A DNA stretch of 64,000 nucleotides from Shewanella chilikensis (GTDB lineage Bacteria; Pseudomonadota; Gammaproteobacteria; Enterobacterales; Shewanellaceae): assembly GCF_002836945.1 (NCBI RefSeq), contig NZ_NIJM01000014.1, forward strand, positions 29,088 through 93,087. Reading direction: 5' to 3'. Under the pieces are notes generated by a model that saw only the letters and a list, made by a program, of their open reading frames with translations, was not told the DNA's origin and did no database searches. A program made the position numbers and the translations under genes. Position 1 is the first letter of the stretch. Every line of letters begins with the position of its first letter. Shown in pieces: positions 27,395 through 37,151 of the stretch.

Positions 27395-27763
27395 TCACCC
27401 AAACTTAGATACCAGGAAACTTCCGCCAATCACCAGAAGTAAGGCCAGCCGATAGATCCACAGCTGCACTTTGCTATTGATAAAACGGGACAGATGAAAC
27501 AGTGAGTAAATTCCCATCGCCAGCAGGAAGATACCCAGCACCTCTACCCCGGCCATCACATCGGCATCACCACCGGCATAAACCGCCGCTGTCAGTAAGG
27601 CAAACCAGAGCACTGTATAGGCGGCGATGGCCAAACTGAAAGTGCGAACACCAATCTCCATCGCCGGTTGCCAGCGGCTGTTTTCTCCCCGTACCAACTC
27701 AGTCAAATTGGCAGCAATCGCCCCGAGCATAGCCATAACAGGAAACATTGCAGGATTGAGCAT
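27395..27763 (-). CDS. Hypothetical small membrane protein
   Basis: 122 residues with about four hydrophobic segments (near 4-20, 41-60, 70-90 and 99-118), no cysteine and no recognised domain. The frame extends to 27820, but the ATG at 27763 (MLNPAMFPVMAMLG) has GGAG 8 bp upstream and starts directly at the first membrane segment. It sits between the fabF terminator and the thioesterase, with 70 bp to the latter, so the two may be co-transcribed. Function unknown. Confidence 0.7.
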   Translation of the reverse strand: MLNPAMFPVMAMLGAIAANLTELVRGENSRWQPAMEIGVRTFSLAIAAYTVLWFALLTAAVYAGGDADVMAGVEVLGIFLLAMGIYSLFHLSRFINSKVQLWIYRLALLLVIGGSFLVSKFG

Positions 27764-27883
27764 AGTGAAAACTCCAGAATCATTTGGCGGGATTCTGGCG
27801 CTATATTCAAAGAATGCCAATAGAGATGAACAAAGGTTAATTCTGGGTTTACCTTGAGCATATGACTAACTGATTTTAAAGCT

Positions 27884-27909
27884 AAAAAAAGCGCCATCAG
27901 GCGCTTTTT
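27884..27909. terminator. Bidirectional terminator after fabF
   Basis: AAAAAGCGCC and GGCGCTTTTT pair around a 4-nt loop, with A and T runs on both sides. It lies 14 bp after the fabF stop and gives seven T residues on the minus strand. Confidence 0.85.
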
Positions 27910-27923
27910 CAAGTCGTTGAATC

Positions 27924-29162
27924 TTAAACTCGCTTCAGCAACAAGGAACCATTGGTGCCACCAAACCCGAAAGAGTTACATAGCACATGCTCTACCTTGG
28001 TCTGACGTGCGGTATGGGCAACAAAGTCCAGATCGCAACCTTCATCCGGATTGTCCAGGTTGATGGTAGGCGGAACTACCTGATCTTTAAGGGCCAATAC
28101 AGAGAAAATGGTTTCCACTGCCCCGGCAGCACCGAGCAAATGACCCGTCATCGACTTGGTGGAGCTCACCATCAGCTTGTAGGCATGATCGCCAAAGATG
28201 GACTTCACTGCCGCCGCTTCGGCCTTATCGCCCGCCGGCGTAGAAGTACCGTGAGCGTTAATATAATCTATGCTTTCGGGTGCCAGGCTTGCATCTCTCA
28301 GCGCATTTTTCATGGCTGCCGCAGCGCCGGCGCCATCGGCTGGAGGTGAGGTCATATGGAAGGCATCGCCGCTCATACCGAAACCAACCAGCTCGGCATA
28401 AATCTTGGCACCGCGAGCCTTGGCGCGCTCATACTCTTCCAGTACCAGTACCCCGGCGCCGTCGCCGATAACAAAACCGTCTCTGTCTTTATCCCATGGG
28501 CGGCTGGCCGCTTGAGGGTCATCATTACGGGTAGACAAAGCCTTGGCTGCAGCAAAGCCCCCAACGCCCAGTGGACAGGTGACATCTTCTGCGCCACCGG
28601 CCACCATCACATCGGCATCGCCATAAGCTATGGTTCGGGCTGCAAAACCTATGTTGTGAACCCCTGTGGTACAGGCGGTTGTCACCGCAAAGTTAGGGCC
28701 TGTCATGCCGTACATAATCGACAGATGACCAGCAATCATATTGATAATGGTGCTGGGCACAAAGAAGGGGGAAATTTTACGTGGGCCACCGGCCATTAAG
28801 GCGCTGTGGTTTTGCTCAATCAACCACATGCCGCCCATACCGGCGCCGATAGCGGTTCCGACTCGACTGGGATCTTCTTTATCCATCTCCAATCCGGAGT
28901 CGCGCATGGCCTGAATGCCGGCAGCCATACCATACTGAATAAAGAGATCCATCTTGCGGGCGTCTTTACGGGACAGATACTGCTCTACGTCAAAATCTTT
29001 GACTGAGCCTGAAAAACGGGTGCTGAATTCGCTGGCATCAAACTTGGTGATAGGTGCGATACCGCTCTGACCTGCCAGCAAGGCTTGCCAGGTGCTGTCC
29101 ACTGTGTTGCCGACCGGGGTCACCAGACCCAGGCCAGTGATAACAACTCGACGTTTAGTCAC
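27924..29162 (-). CDS. fabF: 3-oxoacyl-ACP synthase II
   Basis: 412 residues (E. coli 413). The catalytic triad is Cys164 (TTACTTG), His in NAHGTSTP and His in SMTGHLLGA. It condenses malonyl-ACP with acyl-ACP, particularly elongating palmitoleate to cis-vaccenate, which adjusts membrane fluidity at low temperature. The frame starts at GTG 29171, but the GTG at 29162 ([12 protein letters not shown]) matches the E. coli start MSKRRVV and has AAAGGTGG 6 bp upstream. It is last in the fab operon, behind an intergenic terminator after acpP that may lower its dose. Confidence 0.97.
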   Translation of the reverse strand: MTKRRVVITGLGLVTPVGNTVDSTWQALLAGQSGIAPITKFDASEFSTRFSGSVKDFDVEQYLSRKDARKMDLFIQYGMAAGIQAMRDSGLEMDKEDPSRVGTAIGAGMGGMWLIEQNHSALMAGGPRKISPFFVPSTIINMIAGHLSIMYGMTGPNFAVTTACTTGVHNIGFAARTIAYGDADVMVAGGAEDVTCPLGVGGFAAAKALSTRNDDPQAASRPWDKDRDGFVIGDGAGVLVLEEYERAKARGAKIYAELVGFGMSGDAFHMTSPPADGAGAAAAMKNALRDASLAPESIDYINAHGTSTPAGDKAEAAAVKSIFGDHAYKLMVSSTKSMTGHLLGAAGAVETIFSVLALKDQVVPPTINLDNPDEGCDLDFVAHTARQTKVEHVLCNSFGFGGTNGSLLLKRV

Positions 29163-29310
29163 TGTGTCCACCTTTGATTAACGGGTGAATTACCATGATA
29201 GGCCAAACTGTTGCAGCCTACCATTGCCTCCGGCCAGCAGCCGAATGGTCACAAGACACGATAATGCATCGGCTGATACTGGTACAACCAGAAACTGACG
29301 GGGCGAAAAC

Positions 29311-29341
29311 AAAAACAGGCGGCAATTATGCCGCCTGTTTT
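29311..29341 (-). terminator. Terminator between acpP and fabF
   Basis: AAAACAGGCGGCA and TGCCGCCTGTTTT form a 13-bp stem with a 4-nt loop, followed on the minus strand by TGTTTTCG. It starts 13 bp after acpP, consistent with acpP being made in excess over fabF. Confidence 0.85.
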
Positions 29342-29354
29342 CTGGAATTCTGGA

Positions 29355-29588
29355 TTACTGATTCTTGGAAACGTAATCGATCGCTGCCTGAACGGTAGTG
29401 ATTTTCTCAGCTTCCTCATCAGGGATCTCGGTATCAAACTCTTCTTCCAGAGCCATAACCAACTCAACAGTGTCCAGAGAATCTGCACCCAGATCGTCTA
29501 CGAAAGAAGCTGCTGGCTTAACGTCTTCTTCTTTAACGCCCAGTTGCTCTACGATGATTTTCTTTACACGTTCTTCGATGTTGCTCAT
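29355..29588 (-). CDS. acpP: Acyl carrier protein
   Basis: 77 residues, acidic and helical. The phosphopantetheine attachment Ser37 lies in [10 protein letters not shown]. It carries acyl chains through fatty acid, lipid A and lipoate synthesis. It is nearly identical in length and sequence pattern to E. coli AcpP (78). The ribosome-binding site AGGAAAG lies 8 bp before the ATG. A 163-bp gap to fabG leaves room for an internal acpP promoter, and a strong terminator follows. Confidence 0.99.
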   Translation of the reverse strand: MSNIEERVKKIIVEQLGVKEEDVKPAASFVDDLGADSLDTVELVMALEEEFDTEIPDEEAEKITTVQAAIDYVSKNQ

Positions 29589-29751
29589 TAGTTTTCTTTC
29601 CTATTCAAATTACGCACTTGCGTAAGATTGCGAGTAGTTTATTAGATTTGACCAACATTGCAAGCCTAGAATTTGTGGTCTAACCACGATTTTAAGCCCT
29701 CAATTGCTGCAGATCACCACCCAATTGCGACAGTATCCCTGCCATTCGCCC

Positions 29752-30498
29752 TTAAACCATATACATCCCGCCATTTACATGCAAGGTTTCCCCAGTGATG
29801 TAAGCAGCAGCATCCGAGGCCAAAAAGAGCACAGCATTGGCAATTTCCTGTGCCTGACCCAAGCGCTCCATTGGAACCTGGGACATGATGGCCTGTTGCT
29901 GATCTTCTGTCAGCTCATCCGTCATATCTGTCTGGATAAAACCAGGAGCAATAGCATTAACTGTAATTTGACGAGATGCAACCTCTCTGGCGAGAGATTT
30001 TGTAAATCCGATCAAACCCGCTTTGGCCGCAGAGTAATTTACTTGGCCTGCATTGCCCATGGTACCTACCACAGAACCAATATTGATGATACGGCCATGA
30101 CGTTTCTTCATCATTGAGCGCATCACTGGCTTGGATAACCTGAAAAGAGACGTCAGGTTGGTGTCCAGGATATCCTGCCACTCATCCTCTTTCATCCGCA
30201 TCAATAAATTGTCACGGGTGATGCCAGCGTTGTTCACCAGAATATCAACATCGCCGGCTTTTTCTTTGATCGAGGCAAATAAATTTTCAACAGATTGTGG
30301 ATCTGTGACATTCAGCACCAAACCCTGGCCCTTATCGCCCAAATAAGCCGAGATGGCTTCGGCGCCGCGCTCACTGGTTGCAGTACCGAATACTGTAGCA
30401 CCGGCTTCGGCCAGAGTCGTTGCAATCGACTTGCCAATACCACGGCTGGCGCCGGTAACCAGGGCAATCTTGCCGGTTAAGTCTAATGTTACGCTCAT
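29752..30498 (-). CDS. fabG: 3-oxoacyl-ACP reductase
   Basis: 248 residues, short-chain dehydrogenase. The NADPH motif is TGASRGIGKSIA (15-26), NNAG lies near 89, and the catalytic Ser and YSAAK (Tyr/Lys) near 138-159. It reduces 3-oxoacyl-ACP to 3-hydroxyacyl-ACP in each elongation cycle. It begins 10 bp after fabD, within the fabHDG run. Confidence 0.98.
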   Translation of the reverse strand: MSVTLDLTGKIALVTGASRGIGKSIATTLAEAGATVFGTATSERGAEAISAYLGDKGQGLVLNVTDPQSVENLFASIKEKAGDVDILVNNAGITRDNLLMRMKEDEWQDILDTNLTSLFRLSKPVMRSMMKKRHGRIINIGSVVGTMGNAGQVNYSAAKAGLIGFTKSLAREVASRQITVNAIAPGFIQTDMTDELTEDQQQAIMSQVPMERLGQAQEIANAVLFLASDAAAYITGETLHVNGGMYMV

Positions 30499-30508
30499 GA
30501 AAAGCTCC

Positions 30509-31441
30509 TTATTCGATCAATGCAGCCAAAGAAGCGGCATCGTTGACTGCCTTGGCAGTAAGGGATTTGTTAATGCGTTTGCAAAGCCCGGTCAAGACTT
30601 TACCCGGCCCCACCTCATAGAGCTCGGTGACGCCCATGGCAGCCATGGCTTCCACGGTTTCGGTCCAGCGCACAGGGCTGTATAGCTGACGAACCAAGGC
30701 ATCACGGATATCAGCAGCATCTTGAGGCTGGGCGACATCCGCATTGTTGATCACTGGGATTTGCGGCAGACTAAATTCGATATCACCCAGAGCAGTGGCC
30801 AATTTATCGGCAGCGGGCTTCATTAAAGCGCAATGGGAAGGCACGCTCACAGGCAAGGCAACCGCCATTTTGGCGCCTGCAGCCTTACAGGCTGCGGCGG
30901 CGCGCTCAACTGCGTTTTTTTCACCGGCAATCACCACCTGGCCTGGGCTATTGTAGTTAACCGGGCTAACCACAGCGCCTTCAGCACTGTCTTCACAGGC
31001 CTTGGCAATAGCGTCGTTATCCAGGCCTATGATGGCAAACATGGCGCCGGTTCCGGCAGGAACGGCTTGTTGCATCAACTGACCACGCAGCTCAACCAAC
31101 TTAACGGCATCGGTAAACTTGAGCACCCCGGCACATACCAGCGCCGAGTATTCACCTAGGCTATGACCCGCCATCACGCAGGGCGCGGCTTTGCCGGCTG
31201 CTTGCCAGGCGCGATACAGAGCGACACTGGCACTCAGCAAGGCAGGCTGGGTCTTGTCAGTCTCGTTAAGAGTTTCGGCCGGACCTTGCTGGACAAGCTG
31301 CCACAAGTCGTAACCCAGCACTTCACTGGCTTCACGAAAAGTCTCGGTCACGACCGGATAGCCTTCGGCAAGATCAGCAAGCATGCCTACAGCCTGAGAA
31401 CCTTGTCCCGGGAACACGAAAGCGAAATTTTCCATATTCAT
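30509..31441 (-). CDS. fabD: Malonyl-CoA:ACP transacylase
   Basis: 310 residues. FVFPGQGSQ lies at the N-terminus, nucleophile Ser94 in AGHSLGEYSA, and the catalytic His in PVSVPSHCALM. It transfers malonyl from CoA to AcpP. Two ATGs lie two codons apart (31441 and 31435). The second has a better spacing to TAGG, so the true start may be 31435 (MENFAFVFPG); the difference is two residues. It sits between fabH (123 bp upstream) and fabG. Confidence 0.97.
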   Translation of the reverse strand: MNMENFAFVFPGQGSQAVGMLADLAEGYPVVTETFREASEVLGYDLWQLVQQGPAETLNETDKTQPALLSASVALYRAWQAAGKAAPCVMAGHSLGEYSALVCAGVLKFTDAVKLVELRGQLMQQAVPAGTGAMFAIIGLDNDAIAKACEDSAEGAVVSPVNYNSPGQVVIAGEKNAVERAAAACKAAGAKMAVALPVSVPSHCALMKPAADKLATALGDIEFSLPQIPVINNADVAQPQDAADIRDALVRQLYSPVRWTETVEAMAAMGVTELYEVGPGKVLTGLCKRINKSLTAKAVNDAASLAALIE

Positions 31442-31564
31442 TTACCTATGATTGCAGGCAGCAAAGCTGATGCCGCTGCCCGAGTCTACTGATCTGCCCG
31501 GCAGATCAACTAGTATGCATTGAGACGTCCTACTCACTTGTGCGAAGCAAGTAGGCACTGAGTA

Positions 31565-32524
31565 TCAGAAGCGAACCAAAGCGCTACCCCAGGCAAAACC
31601 GGCACCAAAGGCCTCAAGCAGCAGGAGTTGCCCGCGCTTGATGCGGCCATCGCGCACCGCTTCATCCAGTGCAATAGGTACAGAGGCAGCTGAAGTATTG
31701 CCATGTTTGGCCAGCGTCAGCACCACTTTATCAAGACTCATGTCCAATTTCTTGGCTGTAGCATTAATAATGCGGAAATTGGCCTGATGTGGCACCAACC
31801 AATCTATTTCTGACTTGTCGACGTTATTCAATCTCAGGGTTTCTGTCACCACATGGGACAACTGAGTGACGGCGACCTTGAAGACATCGTTGCCCTTCAT
31901 GGTCATAAAGCCCACGGCTTCAGAGGTTTCTCCGGCTCTGGGCGGAAAGGCGCATTTGAGCAGTTCACCATGACGACCGTCGGCATAGATGTGGGTAGAG
32001 ATGATCCCCGGTTCTTCACTGGCGCCCACCACGGCGGCACCGGCACCATCACCAAAGAGAATAATGGTGGTTCTATCTTCCGGCTCACAGAGCCTGGAAA
32101 GCACATCGGCGCCTATTACCAGCACTTTCTTGGCCGCACCGGTTTTCACGAACTGATCGGCAACCGACAGCGCATAGACAAAGCCGGAACAAGCGGCCGC
32201 GACATCAAATGCGGGGATGGTATGAACCCCCAACATGGCCTGCACTTCACAGGCAGCAGCCGGAAAAGCGTTTGCCGCACTTGTGGTGCCGCAGATAATC
32301 ATATCGAGTTCGCCGGCTTCGATGCCTGCCATTTCAATGGCCTTCAACGCCGCCTGATAACCCATAGTGGCAACCGTTTCACTGGCATCAGCGATCCGAC
32401 GCTCAGAAATACCCGTGCGCTCAACAATCCACTGGTCACTGGTTTCCACCATTTTTTCCAGATCCTGATTGCTACGCACCTGCGCCGGCAGATAACTGCC
32501 AGTTCCAAGAATTTTTGTATGCAT
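31565..32524 (-). CDS. fabH: 3-oxoacyl-ACP synthase III
   Basis: 319 residues (E. coli 317). The active-site Cys112 lies in [11 protein letters not shown], with His in PHQANFRI and Asn in KHGNTSAAS. It starts fatty-acid synthesis by condensing acetyl-CoA with malonyl-ACP. It begins 9 bp after plsX. A 123-bp gap before fabD contains no obvious terminator. Confidence 0.98.
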   Translation of the reverse strand: MHTKILGTGSYLPAQVRSNQDLEKMVETSDQWIVERTGISERRIADASETVATMGYQAALKAIEMAGIEAGELDMIICGTTSAANAFPAAACEVQAMLGVHTIPAFDVAAACSGFVYALSVADQFVKTGAAKKVLVIGADVLSRLCEPEDRTTIILFGDGAGAAVVGASEEPGIISTHIYADGRHGELLKCAFPPRAGETSEAVGFMTMKGNDVFKVAVTQLSHVVTETLRLNNVDKSEIDWLVPHQANFRIINATAKKLDMSLDKVVLTLAKHGNTSAASVPIALDEAVRDGRIKRGQLLLLEAFGAGFAWGSALVRF

Positions 32525-32533
32525 AAGGAGAAA

Positions 32534-33562
32534 TCAGCTGTTTATATCTAAAAGTATCGACTCGAGACGCTGCTTGATCATCTCTGGGAGTCGACGTCTT
32601 GCTTCAGTGACTGCCAAGCTAATCGCTTGTAAATAGGCAGTTTCATCCGCATTCCCATGGCTCTTGACGACTATTCCGCGCAATCCTATCAGACTTGCTC
32701 CGTTATAGTGGTCGGGGTTCATCTGTTTCAGCACGCTTTGAATACTGGGAGCCAATAATTTGGCCAACATGCGTACAAAAAAGCCTCGGGTCAGCCCTTC
32801 CTTAAGCTGATGGATCAACAGTCTGGCAATGCCTTCTGAAGTTTTCAGGGTAATATTACCGACAAAACCGTCGCAGACAATCACATCGACTTTGCCGCGG
32901 TAAATCTCATCCCCTTCGATAAAACCTTGATAATTGATTTGAGGAGTATGTTGCAACAACTGGGCAGCCTGCTGCACCTGGTCGTTGCCTTTGATCTCTT
33001 CGCTGCCGACATTGAGCAGCGCGACCTTGGGTCTGGGTTGTTTGGTCACGGCTTCGCAGAGTACTGAACCCATGACGGAAAACTGGAACAAAGTATCTGA
33101 ATCACAAGACACATTGGCCCCGAGATCCAGCAGATAGACTGGCTTATGGTTGATGGTGGGAAGACAACTGACCAACGCGGGTCTGTCTATGCCCGGCAGC
33201 GTCTTTAGCACCACCTTGGCCATGGCCATCAAGGCACCGGTATTACCCGCGCTGACACACGCCTGAGCCTCACCTTTATGCACAGCATCCAGCGCCCGAC
33301 GCATGGAGCTGTCACGCCGACAACGCAAAGCATGCACTGGCCTGTCAGACATACTGACCACTTCAGTGGTATGTCTAAGTTCAATTCTATCGGTAATGTC
33401 TTGCCCGCATTGGGCCAGGTATGGTTGTATCTGGTCTTGATCACCAACCAGAATAAACCTGAGATCCGGATATAATTTAAGTGCCTGCAGGGCTGCAGGC
33501 ACAGTCACGTGGGGGCCATGGTCGCCACCCATCGCATCTAACGCAAGCGTCAGACTCGTCAT
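32534..33562 (-). CDS. plsX: Phosphate acyltransferase PlsX
   Basis: 342 residues. It opens [12 protein letters not shown], the family signature, and contains GNTGALMA and CDGFVGNI. It converts acyl-ACP to acyl-phosphate for glycerol-3-phosphate acylation by PlsY, linking fatty-acid and phospholipid synthesis. It is 15 bp after rpmF and directly before fabH, the standard order. Confidence 0.98.
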   Translation of the reverse strand: MTSLTLALDAMGGDHGPHVTVPAALQALKLYPDLRFILVGDQDQIQPYLAQCGQDITDRIELRHTTEVVSMSDRPVHALRCRRDSSMRRALDAVHKGEAQACVSAGNTGALMAMAKVVLKTLPGIDRPALVSCLPTINHKPVYLLDLGANVSCDSDTLFQFSVMGSVLCEAVTKQPRPKVALLNVGSEEIKGNDQVQQAAQLLQHTPQINYQGFIEGDEIYRGKVDVIVCDGFVGNITLKTSEGIARLLIHQLKEGLTRGFFVRMLAKLLAPSIQSVLKQMNPDHYNGASLIGLRGIVVKSHGNADETAYLQAISLAVTEARRRLPEMIKQRLESILLDINS

Positions 33563-33577
33563 AAGACAATCAACAAC

Positions 33578-33748
33578 TTACTTGTTGATTACCTTTTTGC
33601 CACGGTAGAAACCGTCAGCAGTCACATTGTGACGACGATGCAGTTCACCGCTGGTAGCGTCTACAGACAGCTGAGCAGTGCTCAGTGCATCGTGTGAACG
33701 GCGCATACCGCGCTTTGAACGAGATTTTTTATTCTGTTGTACAGCCAT
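33578..33748 (-). CDS. rpmF: 50S ribosomal protein L32
   Basis: 56 residues, translated by hand: [20 protein letters not shown] and so on, ending [12 protein letters not shown]. coli L32 has 57. It lacks the CxxC zinc pairs found in some L32 forms, like the E. coli type. The order yceD-rpmF-plsX is conserved in gammaproteobacteria. It is 16 bp after yceD. CAGGAGACAG before the ATG is a strong ribosome-binding site. Confidence 0.98.
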   Translation of the reverse strand: MAVQQNKKSRSKRGMRRSHDALSTAQLSVDATSGELHRRHNVTADGFYRGKKVINK

Positions 33749-33764
33749 TGATCTGTCTCCTGGA

Positions 33765-34289
33765 TTACTTGCTCTTCAGTTTTTCTAACACTGCAAACGG
33801 ATTTGGACGCTCCTCTTGAGCGGCTTCAATCTCGCCTATGGCCACATCCTTGGAACCTGTATGACATTCATCTTCGTCATGGGTCGGTATCAAGGGCATA
33901 GCCAGTATCAATTCATCTTCAATCAATTGATGCAGACGAACTTCGCCAATTTCATTGCACTCAATAGGGTCATACGCATCCGGGAGCTCATCGATTTCAG
34001 CTTCATTCCGGCAAGGACTGAAACTAAACTCGACCGTAACCTCTGTGGTAAATAGTGTCATGCAGCGTTGACATAGCAGAGTGAGCTCCGTCACAGCCTT
34101 CCCTTTCAGGTAGACTATCCCCTGTAAATCCACACCACACTCAATTGACACTGTCACATCGGAACAGTCGCCGGCACATAATTCATTCAATCGCTTCAGT
34201 TGCGTACCAGGAACAACACCTTGATAGCTAAGGCGACTGGTCGCAGCACGAATGGGATCAATTGAAACCGGTATCTTTACTGTTTGCAT
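33765..34289 (-). CDS. yceD: 23S rRNA accumulation protein YceD (DUF177)
   Basis: 174 residues, DUF177 family, with the paired cysteines [10 protein letters not shown] near 91-100 and an acidic middle and C-terminal region. E. coli YceD affects 23S rRNA accumulation. It is the first gene of the rpmF-plsX-fab operon. A promoter with TATAAT lies directly upstream, predicting a very short leader. Confidence 0.95.
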   Translation of the reverse strand: MQTVKIPVSIDPIRAATSRLSYQGVVPGTQLKRLNELCAGDCSDVTVSIECGVDLQGIVYLKGKAVTELTLLCQRCMTLFTTEVTVEFSFSPCRNEAEIDELPDAYDPIECNEIGEVRLHQLIEDELILAMPLIPTHDEDECHTGSKDVAIGEIEAAQEERPNPFAVLEKLKSK

Positions 34290-34300
34290 AAGGCGCGCAT

Positions 34301-34327
34301 ATTATAGTTTGAAACCGCCGGAGTCAA
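34301..34327 (-). promoter_or_regulatory. Candidate promoter of yceD-rpmF-fab operon
   Basis: On the minus strand, TTGACT (34322-34327), a 15-bp spacer and TATAAT (34301-34306). The predicted start point is only about 5 nt before the yceD ATG, so the transcript would be almost leaderless, or another promoter upstream is used. Confidence 0.45.
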
Positions 34328-34563
34328 AGGAAAAATGATGATGTGGCTCGCAAAGGAAATAAAACCTGTGCAGTCCTCGCCATCATAGGCCTGTTCCAAC
34401 GGGTTCGAAATTGACGGACGCCGAATTCTACCCAAGCACAGGACTCTTCACAAGCCGTTGCCGCGCAAAATAAAGCCAGTCATCTCATCTCAAAGCCACT
34501 CTTGCCAGGCATTGGCAAATTTGGCGACAATATCCGCCCTCACATCGCTTTGGAACCCAAGAT

Positions 34564-35211
34564 ATGACCCACCAAGATGACAGCACCAAGGCCGCGGTTT
34601 CCCCCACAGAACCTCAGTTGATTTTAGCCTCAACCTCCAGCTATCGAAAGGCACTATTGGCAAAATTGGATTTGGCGTTTGAGTGTGTGGCTCCTGAAGT
34701 GGATGAAACGCCCCTGCCTGGAGAAGCCGCCTTTGATTTGGTCAAGCGTCTGGCAGCAGCCAAAGCGCAGGCCGGGGCAAAGCAGCTAAGCAACGCACTG
34801 GTGATAGGTTCAGATCAGGTTGCCGTGATTGATGGTCAAATCGTCGGCAAGCCACTGACTGAAGAGAAAGCCTGCCAGCAATTGCAGGCCGCCTCGGGGA
34901 AAAGTATTACCTTTTATACCGGGCTGGCACTCTATGACAGCCGCAGCGACCGAACTCAAGTGGAAGTCGAACCTTTCACTGTGCATTTCAGAAACCTGAG
35001 CCAAGATGAAATCGTCGATTATGTTCGCCGCGAGCAACCGCTCTGGTGTGCCGGCAGCTTTAAGTGTGAAGGCTTGGGCATTGCCCTGTTTCGGGCCCTT
35101 GAAGGACGAGATCCCAACACACTAGTAGGTTTACCCTTAATCCTGCTCATCGAAATGCTCTCCCGTCAGGGTATCAAAGTATTGGGAGATGCTGCGGCGC
35201 CAGAAAGCTGA
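34564..35211 (+). CDS. yceF: Maf-family nucleotide pyrophosphatase (YceF type, m7GTP)
   Basis: 215 residues. The Maf signature [17 protein letters not shown], the catalytic [16 protein letters not shown] and the C-terminal [11 protein letters not shown] are present. The YceF subfamily hydrolyses m7GTP and related modified nucleotides. It carries about 18 extra N-terminal residues relative to E. coli. It is divergent from yceD, as in E. coli, with a 274-bp gap that shows only the yceD promoter. Confidence 0.93.
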   Translation: MTHQDDSTKAAVSPTEPQLILASTSSYRKALLAKLDLAFECVAPEVDETPLPGEAAFDLVKRLAAAKAQAGAKQLSNALVIGSDQVAVIDGQIVGKPLTEEKACQQLQAASGKSITFYTGLALYDSRSDRTQVEVEPFTVHFRNLSQDEIVDYVRREQPLWCAGSFKCEGLGIALFRALEGRDPNTLVGLPLILLIEMLSRQGIKVLGDAAAPES

Positions 35212-35421
35212 AGACTCAGGCGCAGCCTTTTACCTGTACTCTTCCCCCCTGCAGACTCGCCAAGGTAGATGTGGCACTGTGATGTAAGATGATATAGCTG
35301 TCGGATGGGTCGGAATCTTATCTCAACAAGGTAAATTTACGTGCGACCACTAGGCTTTCACCCTACAATAATAACAATTAATCAACATACTTCTTTTGAT
35401 GATCCCTTGTAGAGTGAAAAG

Positions 35422-36390
35422 ATGACAGATACCGAAGAAGCCTTGGCTCTACTGGCTGCTCCCTGTACGGATAAACGTTTTTTTCAACGGGCACTACGCG
35501 CACTCGCTTTGGTGACCCAATGTCGCTGGGCAGGCTTTGGCCGACTTAAAAACGCCTCACAAGGCGAGGTCATCGCCTTTTGTGACAACAAACAGTCCCT
35601 GCCTGCTTTTGATTTTGAATTGGCCGGCTCTCCCTGTGAGTCCCTCTATCAACAACAGGAAACCAGCACCCACATACTCCACGCCCGTGATCTGCAGAAA
35701 CGATTTCCTCATTTTGCCCTGATCCGCGAGATAGGCGCCCAGAGTTATCAGGCCGAGCTGATCCTCGGCATCGATGGCAAACCGGTTGGCCATATTTTTG
35801 TGCTAGATACCCTGCCCCAGGCCGAAAGCGCCAAATCAAAAGAGTTTTTCCGGATCTTGGCCCAACGTATCGGGCTCGAATATCACAGAATGTTAGTCAA
35901 TCGCGAGCTCGCCATGCACAAGCAGATGATAGCCACCACAGATCATCTGCTGGCATTTATCGGTACCGACTATTGCTACCGTATGGTCTCCAAAGGGTAT
36001 GAGCAGCTTTTCAACCGCGCCAAAGAGGAGATAATAGGTAAGCATATAACTGAGCTGCACGGTGGAAAGACATTTGAGAAGAAGATCCGGCCGCTACTTG
36101 AACGGGCCTTTAACGGCGAAACACCTGAAGCCAATCATTGGTTGCATCCACCGCATCTGGCAGCGCCGTTGCTGATGAGTGTACGACACTCCCCCTGCAT
36201 CAATGATGCCGGCGAAATTTGCGGCGTCATAGTCTCGTCCCACGACATCACCCGCCTGTCGGCGCTGGCATTATCCAGCCTGGGCACTGAAGCATTGAAC
36301 CTTAACACCGGGAGCCTTGGTACAAAGAACCTGAGCGCAGAAAACCTGAGTCCAGAATTGGGTCCGGAGTTAAAAACCGCCAACTCCTGA
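35422..36390 (+). CDS. GAF-PAS sensor protein without an output domain
   Basis: 322 residues. A GAF-like region at about 15-150 contains CRWAGFGRL, ESLYQQQETSTHI and AELILGIDGKPVGHIFVLD. A PAS domain at about 165-280 contains TTDHLLAFIGTDYCYRMVS and ICGVIVSSHDIT. No GGDEF, EAL, kinase, HTH or receiver follows. The last ~40 residues are a Leu/Asn/Ser-rich tail with pentapeptide-like steps (TKNLS, AENLS). It may be a sensor acting by protein contact, or the remnant of a longer protein. It is inserted between maf and the HAD-rluC pair. Confidence 0.7.
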   Translation: MTDTEEALALLAAPCTDKRFFQRALRALALVTQCRWAGFGRLKNASQGEVIAFCDNKQSLPAFDFELAGSPCESLYQQQETSTHILHARDLQKRFPHFALIREIGAQSYQAELILGIDGKPVGHIFVLDTLPQAESAKSKEFFRILAQRIGLEYHRMLVNRELAMHKQMIATTDHLLAFIGTDYCYRMVSKGYEQLFNRAKEEIIGKHITELHGGKTFEKKIRPLLERAFNGETPEANHWLHPPHLAAPLLMSVRHSPCINDAGEICGVIVSSHDITRLSALALSSLGTEALNLNTGSLGTKNLSAENLSPELGPELKTANS

Positions 36391-36425
36391 AATTGCACAC
36401 CACTTTTTTTAGCGAAATAGGTAAG

Positions 36426-36452
36426 CAAAAGGCCTGCAAATGCAGGCCTTTA
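36426..36452. terminator. Bidirectional terminator between the GAF-PAS and HAD genes
   Basis: AAAGGCCTGCA and TGCAGGCCTTT pair around AA (36428-36451), with short A/T flanks. It serves convergent genes. Confidence 0.7.
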
Positions 36453-36485
36453 AAGGATGTGCTTAGGTAAAGGTTCCAATGAAGA

Positions 36486-37130
36486 TCACAGATGGTGCAA
36501 CAACCCCAATGGACTATCGATAATGGCCTTTGGCGCCGCTTCATGTAAGCGTTCGCGGCTATGGGCGCCATAACTGACCCCAATGGCATCCATACCGGCA
36601 CCGGTAGCCATATTGAGATCGTGTACCGAATCACCCACCATCAAGGCTCTCTCAGGCGCTATCTTTAATTCAGCCAATAGCTGTTGCAGCATGTCCGGGT
36701 GGGGTTTACTTCTCGCCTCATCGGCGCTGCGACTGGCATGAAAAAAATCTCCAAGCCCAGTTTCCCGCAGTACACGTTCAAGACCTGTCCTTGCCTTACC
36801 TGTCGCCACCGCCAGCAGATACTTCTCACTGCGAAGCTGTGACAGCAGTGCCGGAGTTTCACTGAAAAGTGGGCTAGGCGTGGTATCAAGCATCAGGAAC
36901 TGCTGTTTATATTCCTCTCTGAGCGCCTGATATTCGTCAACACTTCCTGCTGGGTAGAGGCATTGCAGAGCCTCTGTCATCGATAGGCCAATAATGTCAC
37001 GTACGGCCTGCTCAGAGGGTATTGGCAATGCCATGGCCTTTGCCGTATTTTCCATACAGCGGACAATCTTGCCTATCGAATCCATCAGGGTGCCGTCCCA
37101 ATCGAATATCAGTAACTCGTATGCCTTCAT
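36486..37130 (-). CDS. HAD-family phosphatase (phosphoglycolate phosphatase-like)
   Basis: 214 residues, HAD subfamily IA. The nucleophile motif is FDWDGTLMDS (9-18), motif II ATGK near 110, a conserved Lys near 142 (SKPHPD), and motif III MVGDSVHDLNMATGAG. The substrate is a small phosphometabolite, not identifiable from sequence. It starts 21 bp after rluC on the same strand, a conserved arrangement in this group, so it probably shares the rluC transcript. Confidence 0.92.
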   Translation of the reverse strand: MKAYELLIFDWDGTLMDSIGKIVRCMENTAKAMALPIPSEQAVRDIIGLSMTEALQCLYPAGSVDEYQALREEYKQQFLMLDTTPSPLFSETPALLSQLRSEKYLLAVATGKARTGLERVLRETGLGDFFHASRSADEARSKPHPDMLQQLLAELKIAPERALMVGDSVHDLNMATGAGMDAIGVSYGAHSRERLHEAAPKAIIDSPLGLLHHL

Positions 37131-37151
37131 GGGCGGTTTCCTTATTTCTTT

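Noticed and set aside
31853..32551. 232-codon open frame on the + strand
   Set aside because: Antisense shadow of fabH.
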